From JBBAAS01 sp041658125 (GTDB taxonomy: Bacteria; Patescibacteriota; Microgenomatia; UBA12405): DNA of 22,407 nucleotides. Shown piece by piece: positions 6,911-13,736 of the stretch. A program made the translations under genes and the position numbers. The notes beneath the pieces are model-generated. The model was not told where the DNA came from. It searched no databases and saw nothing but the letters and a program-made list of their open reading frames with translations. Positions within the stretch are counted from its first letter, which is position 1. Every line of letters begins with the position of its first letter. Where the stretch lies: contig JBBAAS010000011.1 of the NCBI GenBank assembly GCA_041658125.1, forward strand, positions 1-22,407, given 5' to 3'.

Positions 6911-7669
6911 ATGGTTATTATCAAAACCTCCGCCGAAATTAACGGTATCAAAAAATCCTGTCGTCTGGCTGCCGCCACCCTAAAATATCTGGCCGACTTC
7001 ATTAAGCCGGGTGTTTCCACTCTCTATCTCAATGATCTTGGCCATCAATATATTATTGATCATATGGCCGTTCCGGCTCCTCTTGGCTACGAAGGCTATC
7101 CCAAAAGTATCTGTACTTCTATTAATAACGTCGTCTGTCACGGCATCCCCTCCGGTAAAGAAATTTTGAAAACAGGCGACATCATCAATCTTGACGTTAC
7201 CACCATTCTAAACGGTTACTTCGGTGACGTTTCGGCTACTTATTCTGTTGGTAAAATTTCTCCTGAAGCCTCACTTTTATTAGAACGAACTCAAAAATCG
7301 CTGGAATTATCTATTGCCGCTTTAAAACCCGGTAAGCTTCTTAACGATTGTGTCGGTAAAGTTATCGAGCCCTATATTTCTCAATTTGGTTATAGTGTGA
7401 TTCGTCTTTTGGGCGGTCACGGCATTGGCCTTAAATTTCATGAAGATCCGTTTGTTTTTCATTTTGATACCAAGGAAGATGACGTTATTCTCAAACCGGG
7501 GATGATCTTTACTATCGAACCCATGATTAACATTTCCAGAAATTGGCAAGTTACCATTGATAAAAAAGACGGTTGGACTGTCTGTACTATTGACGGCGCT
7601 CTTTCCTGTCAATTTGAACACACCGTTTTAATTACCAAAACCGGATCGGAAACTTTAACTAAGTTATAA
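6911..7669 (+). CDS. map: Methionine aminopeptidase, type I
   Basis: This cytoplasmic dinuclear metal enzyme removes the initiator methionine from new proteins. All five metal ligands are visible: D95 (INLDVTT), D106 (GYFGDVSAT), H170 (GGHGIG), E203 (TIEPM) and E236 (CQFEHTV). The substrate histidine H78 lies in NNVVCHGIP. The length of 252 residues is normal for the bacterial short form, with no N-terminal zinc extension. The start at 6911 matches the family N-terminus (IIKTSAEINGIKKSCRLAA). The gene lies seven bases upstream of folD. Confidence 0.97.
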   Translation: MVIIKTSAEINGIKKSCRLAAATLKYLADFIKPGVSTLYLNDLGHQYIIDHMAVPAPLGYEGYPKSICTSINNVVCHGIPSGKEILKTGDIINLDVTTILNGYFGDVSATYSVGKISPEASLLLERTQKSLELSIAALKPGKLLNDCVGKVIEPYISQFGYSVIRLLGGHGIGLKFHEDPFVFHFDTKEDDVILKPGMIFTIEPMINISRNWQVTIDKKDGWTVCTIDGALSCQFEHTVLITKTGSETLTKL

Positions 7670-7670
7670 T
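7665..7670 (+). promoter_or_regulatory. Putative -10 box of folD overlapping the map stop codon
   Basis: A perfect TATAAT ends six bases before the folD ATG at 7677 and includes the map stop codon TAA (7667-7669). folD could therefore have its own leaderless transcript in addition to read-through from map. No good -35 box is seen. Confidence 0.35.
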
Positions 7671-7676
7671 AAATAT

Positions 7677-8528
7677 ATGACCATTCTTGACGGCAAAACC
7701 ACTTCAGAAAAAATTTTAGGTCAGCTCAAAACTGATATTTTCGGTCTGCAAACTCCACCTTCTCTTCATATCATTTTGGTCGGTGACGATCCTGCCAGTC
7801 TTCAATATGTTGATAAAAAACAAAAAAAATCGGAAGAGATCGGCATAAAATTTAACCTCCACCATCTTCCTGTCACCACTTCTACTGATGAAGTTGTCAA
7901 GCTCATTAGTCAACTAAACCAGGATTCCCAAATTTCTGCCATTATGGTTCAGCTACCCATGCCTATCTCAGTTGACACTTCGACTGTTTTAAATTCTATC
8001 GATTCTCGTAAAGACGCCGACGGTTTAACTGCCGCTAATTTAGGCCTGCTTTTCCAAAAGAATCCAGCCGCTATCGCCTCTGCCACTCCCTTTGGCGTTA
8101 TTAAGCTTTTTGAAGAATATAATCTTGATCTTAACGGTAAAAATGCGGTCATTATAGGTCGTAGTCCTTATATCGGCTTACCGCTTTCAGCTTTATTTCT
8201 TCAAAAAAATGCCACTGTGACTATTTGCCATTCCTATACTCAAAATTTAAAAAATGTCTGTCAGTCGGCGGATATTTTAGTTTCTGCCGTTGGTAAGGCC
8301 AAGTTTATTACTGCCGATATGGTCAAAGAGGGGAGTGTTGTGGTTGATATTGGCTTAAGCCCCGATCCTCAAACTCAAAAACTGGTTGGCGATGTCGATT
8401 TTGAGAATGTCGCTCCCAAGTGCTCTTTTATTACTCCCGTCCCCGGTGGCGTCGGTCCCATGACTATTGCTTGTCTTTTATATAACACGGTCAAAATACA
8501 CAAGAAAACAAGAACCACAATATTGTAA
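7677..8528 (+). CDS. folD: Bifunctional methylenetetrahydrofolate dehydrogenase/cyclohydrolase FolD
   Basis: This cytoplasmic enzyme interconverts 5,10-methylene-, methenyl- and 10-formyl-tetrahydrofolate with NADP, supplying formyl groups for purines and initiator tRNA. The catalytic region SLQYVDKKQKKSEEIGI includes Y44 and K48. The folate-site motif is VQLPMP (91-96), followed by KDADGLTAANLG (112-123). The nucleotide-binding part starts at ATPFGVIKLFEEY, with GRSPYIGLPLSALFL for the dinucleotide and TPVPGGVGPMTIACLLYNT as the conserved C-terminus. The length of 283 residues is normal. The tail KIHKKTRTTIL is lysine-rich and specific to this protein. Confidence 0.97.
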   Translation: MTILDGKTTSEKILGQLKTDIFGLQTPPSLHIILVGDDPASLQYVDKKQKKSEEIGIKFNLHHLPVTTSTDEVVKLISQLNQDSQISAIMVQLPMPISVDTSTVLNSIDSRKDADGLTAANLGLLFQKNPAAIASATPFGVIKLFEEYNLDLNGKNAVIIGRSPYIGLPLSALFLQKNATVTICHSYTQNLKNVCQSADILVSAVGKAKFITADMVKEGSVVVDIGLSPDPQTQKLVGDVDFENVAPKCSFITPVPGGVGPMTIACLLYNTVKIHKKTRTTIL

Positions 8529-8585
8529 CAGATCTCTAATTTGCAGTCTGGTAAAATCTTTCTTTTAGATATAAAGTAGTTTCCA

Positions 8586-8795
8586 ATGTGTAAATATGGA
8601 CCCGAAAACCCAAATTGTATTTCTTGTGAAGCGTGGCTCAAGTTTGTACAAGGGTTAAGGCGGCCCTTAGAAGCTCACAACACACTAGTTGGACTTACCA
8701 TTTCTATGAACCACCCTTCTCCTCCTATTCCCGATACTCCCTGTGAGGTTGTTGCCCCCATCGTTGCTGAAATAAGAGCCAAAAAGATAGTTTGA
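8586..8795 (+). CDS. Small cysteine-containing protein of unknown function
   Basis: I do not recognise it. The 69-residue frame fills the space between folD and the thioredoxin-fold gene. It carries three N-terminal cysteines (C2, C11 and C14, the last two as NCISCEAW, a CxxC) and one further cysteine (C53). The middle is Pro-rich (NHPSPPIPDTPCE) and the C-terminus is a short helix-like stretch. There is no signal peptide or membrane segment. TATAAA (8570-8575) lies ten bases before the ATG. A small metal-binding or redox protein is possible, but this rests only on the cysteines. Two frames of similar length on the opposite strand lack recognisable features, so this frame is the better choice. 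Confidence 0.5.
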   Translation: MCKYGPENPNCISCEAWLKFVQGLRRPLEAHNTLVGLTISMNHPSPPIPDTPCEVVAPIVAEIRAKKIV

Positions 8796-8801
8796 TAGAA
8801 T
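8796..8801 (+). promoter_or_regulatory. Extended -10 box of the thioredoxin-fold gene
   Basis: TAGAAT preceded by TG and one base (TGATAGAAT) ends six bases before the ATG at 8808. The box starts at the last base of the upstream stop codon, so the gene can be transcribed separately as a leaderless message. Confidence 0.4.
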
Positions 8802-8807
8802 CCAATT

Positions 8808-9050
8808 ATGCGCATACAACTTTTTGATCGTGGCAGTCCACAAGGCAAACAACTTTTTGCCAATCTCGATGCGGTTTGCAAACGTCTTCAAATTGAGAAT
8901 GATCCCGAATATATTCAGGACATGAACCGGCCTTATTCCCAGGGCATTCAGGGCAAAACCGTTCTTATGATCGACAACGAAGTTGCCTTGGTCGACAAAT
9001 ACCCTTCAGTCAAAGAACTCGAAAATTTACTCTCGGATTATATTAAATAA
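8808..9050 (+). CDS. Thioredoxin-fold protein (MTH895-like) lacking the CxxC active site
   Basis: The 80-residue protein follows the pattern of small thioredoxin_3/MTH895-type redox proteins: an N-terminal strand MRIQLF, an active-site loop, a helix, and the C-terminal strand-helix TVLMIDNEVALVDKYPSVKELENLL, which matches the usual ALVIDG...PSVEEI pattern. In relatives the loop reads G-C-x-x-C-K/Q; here it is GSPQGKQ (9-15), so both cysteines are replaced (Ser10, Gly13). The conserved cis-proline is also replaced, by Thr51. One cysteine remains at position 24, away from the active site. It therefore should not act as a dithiol oxidoreductase and may be a binding or scaffold protein. Its 3' end overlaps the convergent tatD gene by 24 bases. 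Confidence 0.8.
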   Translation: MRIQLFDRGSPQGKQLFANLDAVCKRLQIENDPEYIQDMNRPYSQGIQGKTVLMIDNEVALVDKYPSVKELENLLSDYIK

Positions 9051-9809
9051 TCTTTTGGCGTTTCTATCTATCATTTTTTCGGTCTCGTTGAGACTTAGTT
9101 TCCAAATCTCCGCCAGTTTTTCATAAATATATTTCACATACTCCGGCTTATTGGTTTGTCCTCTAAACGGTACCGGTGTCAAAAAAGGGGAATCGGTTTC
9201 CAGTATTAGTCTTTCTTTTGGTATTGCCGCTACCACTTCCGCCAACCCGACTTCATAAGTCAAATTCCCGTCAATTCCAAAATACCACTGGTCTCCTAAT
9301 CCCAACACCTTCTGTATTCTCTTTTTTCCGCCGGTATAACAATGAAACACTCCCGACAAATTTTTATATTTTTTTAAAATTTCTATCACTTCATCTATTG
9401 CCTTTCTGGCATGAATTATTAGTGGTTTTTGATATTTTTTGGCTATTTTTATTTGACCTAAAAACAGTTTTTCCTGCTCTTCTTTACTTCTTTCCCTCTC
9501 TTCTGGTGGTGGGGGAGAGAAGTCCAATCCGCATTCCCCGATAGCCACAACATATTTATTACTTTTAACCATATCTTCCAACAATTTTAACTGTTTTTCT
9601 ATCGCATCTAAATTCTCCGGATCAGTACATTGGGGGTGAATCCCGACACTAGCCCAAAGCTTGAGATTGTTTTTTGCTAATTCAATATTCTCTCTGCTAT
9701 CAGTCACATTTGACCCTGCTAATATTACCGTTAATTCTTCGATCAAAGCTTGTCCCGACTTTACGTCGGGGCAAAATTTTTCTGACAAGTGGGCATGAGT
9801 ATCGATCAC
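9027..9809 (-). CDS. tatD: TatD-family metal-dependent hydrolase
   Basis: This is a TIM-barrel hydrolase of the TatD type, a family reported to act as a 3'-5' DNase or RNase, probably cytoplasmic. Metal-site residues are visible in IDTHAHLS (H5, H7), IGECGLDF (Glu), PLIIHARKA (His), GVFHCYTGG (His) and LETDSPFLTP (Asp). The C-terminal PVPFRGQTNKPEYVKYIYEKLA is family-typical. GTG at 9809 is chosen because the conserved fold starts at IDTHAHL. A longer frame reaches 9866 but would overlap the divergent Nudix gene, and TATAAT lies exactly six bases upstream of this GTG. The result is 260 residues, normal for the family. Residues 12-20 (FCPDVKSGQ) are encoded by an inserted-looking palindrome (9750-9774). 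Another unusual stretch is SPPPPEERER after GLDF. Confidence 0.93.
   Translation of the reverse strand: MIDTHAHLSEKFCPDVKSGQALIEELTVILAGSNVTDSRENIELAKNNLKLWASVGIHPQCTDPENLDAIEKQLKLLEDMVKSNKYVVAIGECGLDFSPPPPEERERSKEEQEKLFLGQIKIAKKYQKPLIIHARKAIDEVIEILKKYKNLSGVFHCYTGGKKRIQKVLGLGDQWYFGIDGNLTYEVGLAEVVAAIPKERLILETDSPFLTPVPFRGQTNKPEYVKYIYEKLAEIWKLSLNETEKMIDRNAKRLFNIIRE
9750..9774. repeat. Palindromic element inside tatD
   Basis: The arms TTGTCCCGAC (9750-9759) and GTCGGGGCAA (9765-9774) pair over ten positions with one mismatch around the loop TTTAC. The element is in frame within tatD, encoding part of FCPDVKSGQ just after the HxH motif, where other TatD proteins have a short helix of different sequence. 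It is more GC-rich than the gene around it. It resembles small in-gene palindromic repeats such as those of Rickettsia in behaviour, not in sequence. Confidence 0.6.
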
Positions 9810-9815
9810 GAAGTA

Positions 9816-9821
9816 ATTATA
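9816..9821 (-). promoter_or_regulatory. -10 box of tatD (leaderless)
   Basis: A perfect TATAAT on the minus strand ends six bases before the GTG start at 9809, so the transcript would begin at the start codon. It lies in the 34-base space shared with the divergent Nudix gene. Confidence 0.5.
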
Positions 9822-9828
9822 CAATTGA

Positions 9829-9834
9829 TATAAT
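9829..9834 (+). promoter_or_regulatory. -10 box of the Nudix-fold gene
   Basis: A perfect TATAAT ends nine bases before the ATG at 9844, leaving a leader of at most about three bases. It lies back to back with the tatD -10 box, so the two promoters probably compete for polymerase. Confidence 0.45.
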
Positions 9835-9843
9835 TCCTTATCT

Positions 9844-10266
9844 ATGGATTGGACACAATTCGACAAAGGGGTTTTCCTTGTTAACGTACTGGCTATTGTC
9901 TACAACCCCCAGACCCGCCAAATCTTAATCGGTCGTCGGCAAAATGATCAACACATTAAGGAGCTCTCTTGGTGTTTTCCCGGTGGCCGGCCTGCCTACG
10001 AAGAAGACTTAGAATATTATCTTAAGCTCGAGGTCAAGAAAAAAGTCAATCTTGATATTGATATTAAAAAAATAATATTTGCCAAAACTTACCCGGAAAA
10101 AAGAGAATTCCTATCAATTTATTATCATTGCGAGGTTGTCAGCGGCCAGGAAAAAAGGGGAGAAAAATTTGTTGACACAAAATGGATCAAGCCAACAGAA
10201 GTACAAACATATTTTACGACTTCCTTACATCCAAAATTATTAGATTATCTCAAATCTCTCGAGTAA
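9844..10266 (+). CDS. Nudix-fold protein with a degenerate Nudix box
   Basis: The 140-residue protein has the length and order of small Nudix hydrolases: an N-terminal strand FLVNVLAIVYN, ILIGRR, SWCFPGGRP, then the Nudix helix and the C-terminal strands (FLSIYYHCEVV, TKWIKPTEV). The consensus G-x5-E-x7-R-E-U-x-E-E-x-G-U is only partly kept. Gly48, Glu54 and Glu63 are present, but the Arg is Leu62, the two metal-binding glutamates are Lys66 and Lys67, and the Gly is Asn69. As these glutamates bind the catalytic magnesium, hydrolase activity is doubtful and a binding role is possible. The start at 9844 is supported by TATAAT nine bases upstream. It ends four bases before the convergent metG. 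Confidence 0.85.
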   Translation: MDWTQFDKGVFLVNVLAIVYNPQTRQILIGRRQNDQHIKELSWCFPGGRPAYEEDLEYYLKLEVKKKVNLDIDIKKIIFAKTYPEKREFLSIYYHCEVVSGQEKRGEKFVDTKWIKPTEVQTYFTTSLHPKLLDYLKSLE

Positions 10267-10270
10267 TAAA

Positions 10271-11713
10271 TTAGCTAATTCTTGGAAACAACGGTTTTTC
10301 TAGCGGCTTAATTTCACCGCTAAAAACTGCTTCAATTTGTTCTGCTGTTTTTGGCATTATCGGTTTTAAATAATTTGCCGCAGTTAATAAATTATTGATG
10401 CAATAATCTAATACTTCTTTTCTTTTTGGATCATCAGCTTCCAATTTCCACGGTGCCACTTCATTTAATTTGGCATTAGTACTATCGATATACTTTTCAA
10501 ACACCCACCCAATCGCCTCATCAAATCTTAAGTTATCAATTAGACTTACAAAGTCTCCCCTGCTTGCCCCTATGGGGCTTGCCCCTGTGGGGTCAAAGGG
10601 AGATTTAGAGGGATTTGTTATTTGTAATTTGTCAGCAAGTTTGCTCACTCTTGACACCAAATTACCCAAGTTATTCGCCAAATCAGCGTTGTATCTTTCT
10701 TTGAATCTCTCAATTCCTACATCACTGTCATTTTCAACAGGAAAAGACCTGGCGACCAAATACCTCGCTCCGTCAATTCCAAACAAGTCAATCAGTTGTT
10801 GTGGTGCTATCACATTTCCCAGGGACTTAGACATTTTTTGCCCATCAACCATATAGAAGCTGTGAATAAAAGTTTTTTTAGGTAGAGGTAACCCGACCGA
10901 CAATAGCATTGCTTGCCAAATAACCGTATGAAACCACAAAATTTCTTTTCCCAAGAGGTGAATATCAGCCGGCCAAAAATCTTTTTTATCTTCTAGAAAT
11001 TGGCAAGCACTGTAATAATTAATCAACGCATCAATCCAGACATAAATGGTTTGTGTTTCATCCCAAGGTGCCGGTATCCCCCAGGCAACATTTTCTCGCG
11101 AGAAGGAAATGTCATTAACTCCTGCCTTAAGTTTTGCCAAAATTTCCGATCTTTTTCCTTCTGGAAAAATATAATTAGTTTTTGGATTTTCAATTAACTC
11201 AATAATTTTGGGAATATATTTCGACAATTTAAAAAACCAATTATCTTCCGATTTCCACACCGTTTTTTCCGGCGGGTGCAGGGGACAATGTTTGTCTGTT
11301 AATTCTGTTTCGGTTTTAAAACTTTCACAACCAACACAATACCAACCTTCGTATTTACCCTTATAAATGTCTCCCCTATCAAAAATTTTTTGCAGCAACT
11401 CCCCTACTACTTTTTCATGTTTTGGATCAGTTGTCCGGATAAAATAGTCAAAATCTATATTTAATTTTTTCCATGCCTCTTCAAATCGTGGGGCAATCTT
11501 GTCACAATATTCTTTTGGGGCTAATCCTTCTTTTTCCGCTACCTCTGCCACTTTTTGCCCATGTTCATCTGTTCCGGTCAAAAAAAAGACCTCTTCTCCC
11601 TGCTGTTTGTGTAGTTTGGCGATAATATCGGCCGCTATCGTTGTACAGGTATGGCCAATATGCGGGACATCGTTAATATAATAAATCGGAGTGGTAACAA
11701 AGAATTTTTTCAT
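10271..11713 (-). CDS. metG: Methionyl-tRNA synthetase
   Basis: This class I synthetase charges tRNA-Met in the cytoplasm. It has the HIGH motif as HIGH (18-21), a single zinc knuckle (C126, C129, C143, H146), and KMSKS at 293-297. The helical anticodon-binding domain follows (ADLANNLGNLVSRV, then NLRFDEAIGWVFEKYIDSTNAKLNEVAPW). It has 480 residues and lacks the C-terminal tRNA-binding domain found in longer forms. Residues 369-388, in the linker after the first helices of the anticodon domain, read SKSPFDPTGASPIGASRGDF. They are encoded by a GC-rich palindromic element with a 15-base tandem repeat, which looks inserted. The start ATG at 11713 has TAAAAT eight bases upstream. The gene lies 20 bases after the bS20 stop and is probably cotranscribed with it. 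Confidence 0.97.
   Translation of the reverse strand: MKKFFVTTPIYYINDVPHIGHTCTTIAADIIAKLHKQQGEEVFFLTGTDEHGQKVAEVAEKEGLAPKEYCDKIAPRFEEAWKKLNIDFDYFIRTTDPKHEKVVGELLQKIFDRGDIYKGKYEGWYCVGCESFKTETELTDKHCPLHPPEKTVWKSEDNWFFKLSKYIPKIIELIENPKTNYIFPEGKRSEILAKLKAGVNDISFSRENVAWGIPAPWDETQTIYVWIDALINYYSACQFLEDKKDFWPADIHLLGKEILWFHTVIWQAMLLSVGLPLPKKTFIHSFYMVDGQKMSKSLGNVIAPQQLIDLFGIDGARYLVARSFPVENDSDVGIERFKERYNADLANNLGNLVSRVSKLADKLQITNPSKSPFDPTGASPIGASRGDFVSLIDNLRFDEAIGWVFEKYIDSTNAKLNEVAPWKLEADDPKRKEVLDYCINNLLTAANYLKPIMPKTAEQIEAVFSGEIKPLEKPLFPRIS
10554..10603. repeat. Palindromic element with tandem 15-base units inserted in metG
   Basis: Two adjacent units, TTGCCCCTATGGGGC (10564-10578) and TTGCCCCTGTGGGGT (10579-10593), differ at two positions. 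Each contains a hairpin (GCCCC/GGGG). They are flanked by the outer inverted arms TCTCCCCT (10554-10561) and AAGGGAGA (10596-10603), which match with one exception. The block is far more GC-rich than the surrounding gene and adds PTGAS-PIGAS in frame to the synthetase. The structure suggests a small mobile or self-copying palindrome accepted because it inserts in frame in a surface linker. Confidence 0.7.
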
Positions 11714-11721
11714 ACACCCCT

Positions 11722-11727
11722 ATTTTA
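11722..11727 (-). promoter_or_regulatory. Putative -10 box of metG
   Basis: TAAAAT on the minus strand ends eight bases before the metG ATG at 11713, in the 20-base gap after the bS20 gene. It could give a nearly leaderless metG transcript in addition to read-through from the bS20 promoter. Confidence 0.3.
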
Positions 11728-11733
11728 CGATAT

Positions 11734-12048
11734 TTACTTCACACTTTTCTTTACAGTTTTTTTCTTCACGGGCTCTTTTTTCGATAGTTCTTTCTTTGCA
11801 GTTACTTCAATTTTGTTAGCAATCTTTTTAGCCAATCTTGACTTCAATCTTGCCGCCTTTTTACGATGAAAAATGCCCACTTTTGCCGCCTTATCAACTA
11901 TCGAAAATACGGCTTTTAAATTTCCCTCAGTTGGTTTTTCCAAAAATAAAGCTATTATTTCCTTAACTTTTTTTCTAACTATCCCATTAGCCTTTCGGTT
12001 TTTTTGGGACTTTCTTAGTGACTTTTTTGTCGATAAACTAATTGGCAT
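11734..12048 (-). CDS. rpsT: 30S ribosomal protein bS20
   Basis: This is a small subunit ribosomal protein that binds 16S rRNA. The protein begins MPISLSTKKSLRKSQKNRKAN and contains the family helix FSIVDKAAKVGIFHRKKAARLKSRLAKKI. Normal bS20 has about 85-90 residues; this one has 104 because of a lysine-rich tail (KKELSKKEPVKKKTVKK) that would add positive charge for RNA contact. The gene is first in a two-gene minus-strand unit with metG and divergent from murJ, with 59 bases between the two start codons. Confidence 0.95.
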   Translation of the reverse strand: MPISLSTKKSLRKSQKNRKANGIVRKKVKEIIALFLEKPTEGNLKAVFSIVDKAAKVGIFHRKKAARLKSRLAKKIANKIEVTAKKELSKKEPVKKKTVKKSVK

Positions 12049-12055
12049 GACTGGT

Positions 12056-12061
12056 ATTCTA
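12056..12061 (-). promoter_or_regulatory. -10 box of rpsT
   Basis: TAGAAT on the minus strand ends seven bases before the ATG at 12048, again predicting a leaderless transcript. It lies in the region shared with the divergent murJ promoter. Confidence 0.4.
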
Positions 12062-12095
12062 TCCTATACCCTAACTATTTACAACCATTTACCGA

Positions 12096-12101
12096 TATAA
12101 T
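12096..12101 (+). promoter_or_regulatory. -10 box of murJ (leaderless)
   Basis: A perfect TATAAT ends six bases before the ATG at 12108. This supports the ATG rather than the in-frame TTG at 12102 as the start. No strong -35 box is seen. Confidence 0.5.
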
Positions 12102-12107
12102 TTGTCT

Positions 12108-13727
12108 ATGACCTTATCTGAACGTTTTCGGGTTCTAAGTCTCAAGCGGCAAGATACTATTTTTTCTGCCTCTCTAGTTTTAGTCATCACTTTTGCCGCG
12201 TCAGCTGTTCTGGGATTACTTCGCAGCCGTTTTCTTAATGCTCGCTTTTTTAATTGTTGTCTTTTGGAGCTTGATGCTTATAACGCCGCTTTCCGTCTTC
12301 CCGACCTAATTTTCAAGCTTTTAGTCACCGGTGCCTTGTCAGCTTCTTTTATTCCTGTTTTTTCGACTTATCTCCACAAAGATAAAGAAATGGCCAACAA
12401 AATCGGCTCCACCGTTATCAACCTCCTTTTAATCACCCTTACTATTATTTCTCTAATTGTTTTTATTTTTGCTAACCAATTTTCCCATCTCATCGCCGGA
12501 GGTTTTAATTCCTATCAAATCGAACTTATGTCAAATCTTACGAGAATTCTGCTAATTGCTCAAATATTCTTCCTGGTTAGTAACTTTCTCACCGGAATTC
12601 TTCAGGTTCATCAGGTTTTTATTGTTCCCGCTCTTTCTCCAATCGTTTACAACTTTTTTATTATCCTAAGTATTTTTACTCTGGTTCCTTACTTTGGTAT
12701 TTATGGGGTCGTTTACGGTGCGGTAGTTGGCGCTTTTTTCCACTTAATTATTCAGATTCCCGTTGCTAGAAAAATCGGCTTTGACTACTCACTTATCTTT
12801 AATCCCAAATTAACCGGTGTCAGGGAAATTATTAATCTCATGATTCCTAGAAGTTTATCTTTGGGTTTAGGCGAAATTGAAAACACCATCACCCTCTTTT
12901 TTGCCAGCACTTTAACTATTGGCTCAATTTCCCTTCTTAACTTGGCTTTACAAATAATGTATCTTCCCAGTCGTATTTTTGGTACTACCGTCGGCCAAGC
13001 CTCTTTGCCGATTCTTTCCAAAAGTGTCGCTAACAATAAGCTAGATGAATTTCGCCACACGGTTTTTAAAACCATCATCCAAAGCCTTTTTATCGCTACT
13101 CCGGTTGCCAGTTTGGTTTTGGTTTTGCGCCTTCCCATTGTCCGGTTAGCCTTTGGCTCTAGACAATTTCCTTGGGCAGCTACCCTGCTTACCGCTAGAA
13201 CCCTCGGATTTTTGACTCCCGCCATAATTCTTCAAGCTCTAACCCAAATTCTTATCCGGGCTTTTTATGCTCTTCACAACACCAAAACTCCACTCAAAAT
13301 TTCCTTCATTTCTCTTGTAATTAATATTCTTTCCAGCTATTTCTTTGTTCATTACACAAACCTAGGTATTGTTGGCCTAGCTGTCAGTGCCACTATCGGT
13401 AATATCATCCAAAGTTTTGGGTTATTTTACCTTTTTATCCACACCGTTGATGGTTTTAACTACAAAATCTTTTTTCCCAAAGTTATAAAAATTATTTTCA
13501 ATTCTGTTTTTATGGCTTTAACCACCTATGGTACTTTAAAAATACTCGATCTCTTCATTCTCGACACCGCCAAAACTGTCTCAGTTTTAATCCTTTTCAT
13601 TATTTCTCTGGTTGTTGGTTTTGTTAGTTATTATCTTTTTTCTCGTCTCTTTACTCCGGAAGAACTGAAACCTTATCACCACCTTTTTCAAAAATACGTC
13701 AGCCGGTTGTTTATTTCCCCAAAGTAG
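12108..13727 (+). CDS. murJ: Lipid II flippase MurJ (MviN family)
   Basis: This polytopic inner-membrane protein flips the peptidoglycan precursor lipid II to the outer face. The 539 residues contain about 14 hydrophobic segments. MOP/MviN-family marks are AASAVLGLLRSRFL near the N-terminus, DAYNAAFRLPDLIFKLLVTGALSASFIPVF, the FLVSNFLTGILQVHQVFIVPALSPIVYNF region, GTTVGQASLPILSKSVANN, and LIRAFYALHNTKTPLKI in the second half. The arginine within the membrane at LRSRF fits the charged central cavity of MurJ. It is the first gene after the divergent rpsT promoter region, and the PilN-like gene starts 15 bases after its stop, behind a separate -10 box. Confidence 0.95.
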   Translation: MTLSERFRVLSLKRQDTIFSASLVLVITFAASAVLGLLRSRFLNARFFNCCLLELDAYNAAFRLPDLIFKLLVTGALSASFIPVFSTYLHKDKEMANKIGSTVINLLLITLTIISLIVFIFANQFSHLIAGGFNSYQIELMSNLTRILLIAQIFFLVSNFLTGILQVHQVFIVPALSPIVYNFFIILSIFTLVPYFGIYGVVYGAVVGAFFHLIIQIPVARKIGFDYSLIFNPKLTGVREIINLMIPRSLSLGLGEIENTITLFFASTLTIGSISLLNLALQIMYLPSRIFGTTVGQASLPILSKSVANNKLDEFRHTVFKTIIQSLFIATPVASLVLVLRLPIVRLAFGSRQFPWAATLLTARTLGFLTPAIILQALTQILIRAFYALHNTKTPLKISFISLVINILSSYFFVHYTNLGIVGLAVSATIGNIIQSFGLFYLFIHTVDGFNYKIFFPKVIKIIFNSVFMALTTYGTLKILDLFILDTAKTVSVLILFIISLVVGFVSYYLFSRLFTPEELKPYHHLFQKYVSRLFISPK

Positions 13728-13730
13728 TTA

Positions 13731-13736
13731 TATACT
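13731..13736 (+). promoter_or_regulatory. Promoter of the pilus/surface operon
   Basis: TATACT ends six bases before the ATG at 13743. TTGTTT at 13707-13712, within the murJ 3' end, lies 18 bases upstream and is a weak -35 box. This would be the internal promoter for the eight following genes. Confidence 0.4.

Noticed and set aside
8675..8891. Two minus-strand frames of 68 residues opposite the small cysteine protein and the thioredoxin-fold gene
   Set aside because: They overlap each other and the well-supported thioredoxin-fold gene, and show no recognisable domain.
9490..9522. Third possible inserted element in tatD, coding SPPPPEERER
   Set aside because: Only short imperfect complementary arms (CTCTC/GAGAG) are visible, and Pro/Glu-rich loops can arise by drift; not enough to call an insertion.
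9810..9866. Longer N-terminus of TatD (19 more residues)
   Set aside because: It overlaps the divergent Nudix gene and its -10 box, and the added residues are not part of the fold, which starts at IDTHAHL.
12102..12107. TTG start two codons before the murJ ATG
   Set aside because: It begins on the base right after the TATAAT box and would precede the likely transcription start; ATG 12108 fits the spacing of the other genes.
12785..13225. Minus-strand frame of 146 residues inside murJ
   Set aside because: murJ is clear across this stretch; the antisense frame has no domain and follows from codon bias.
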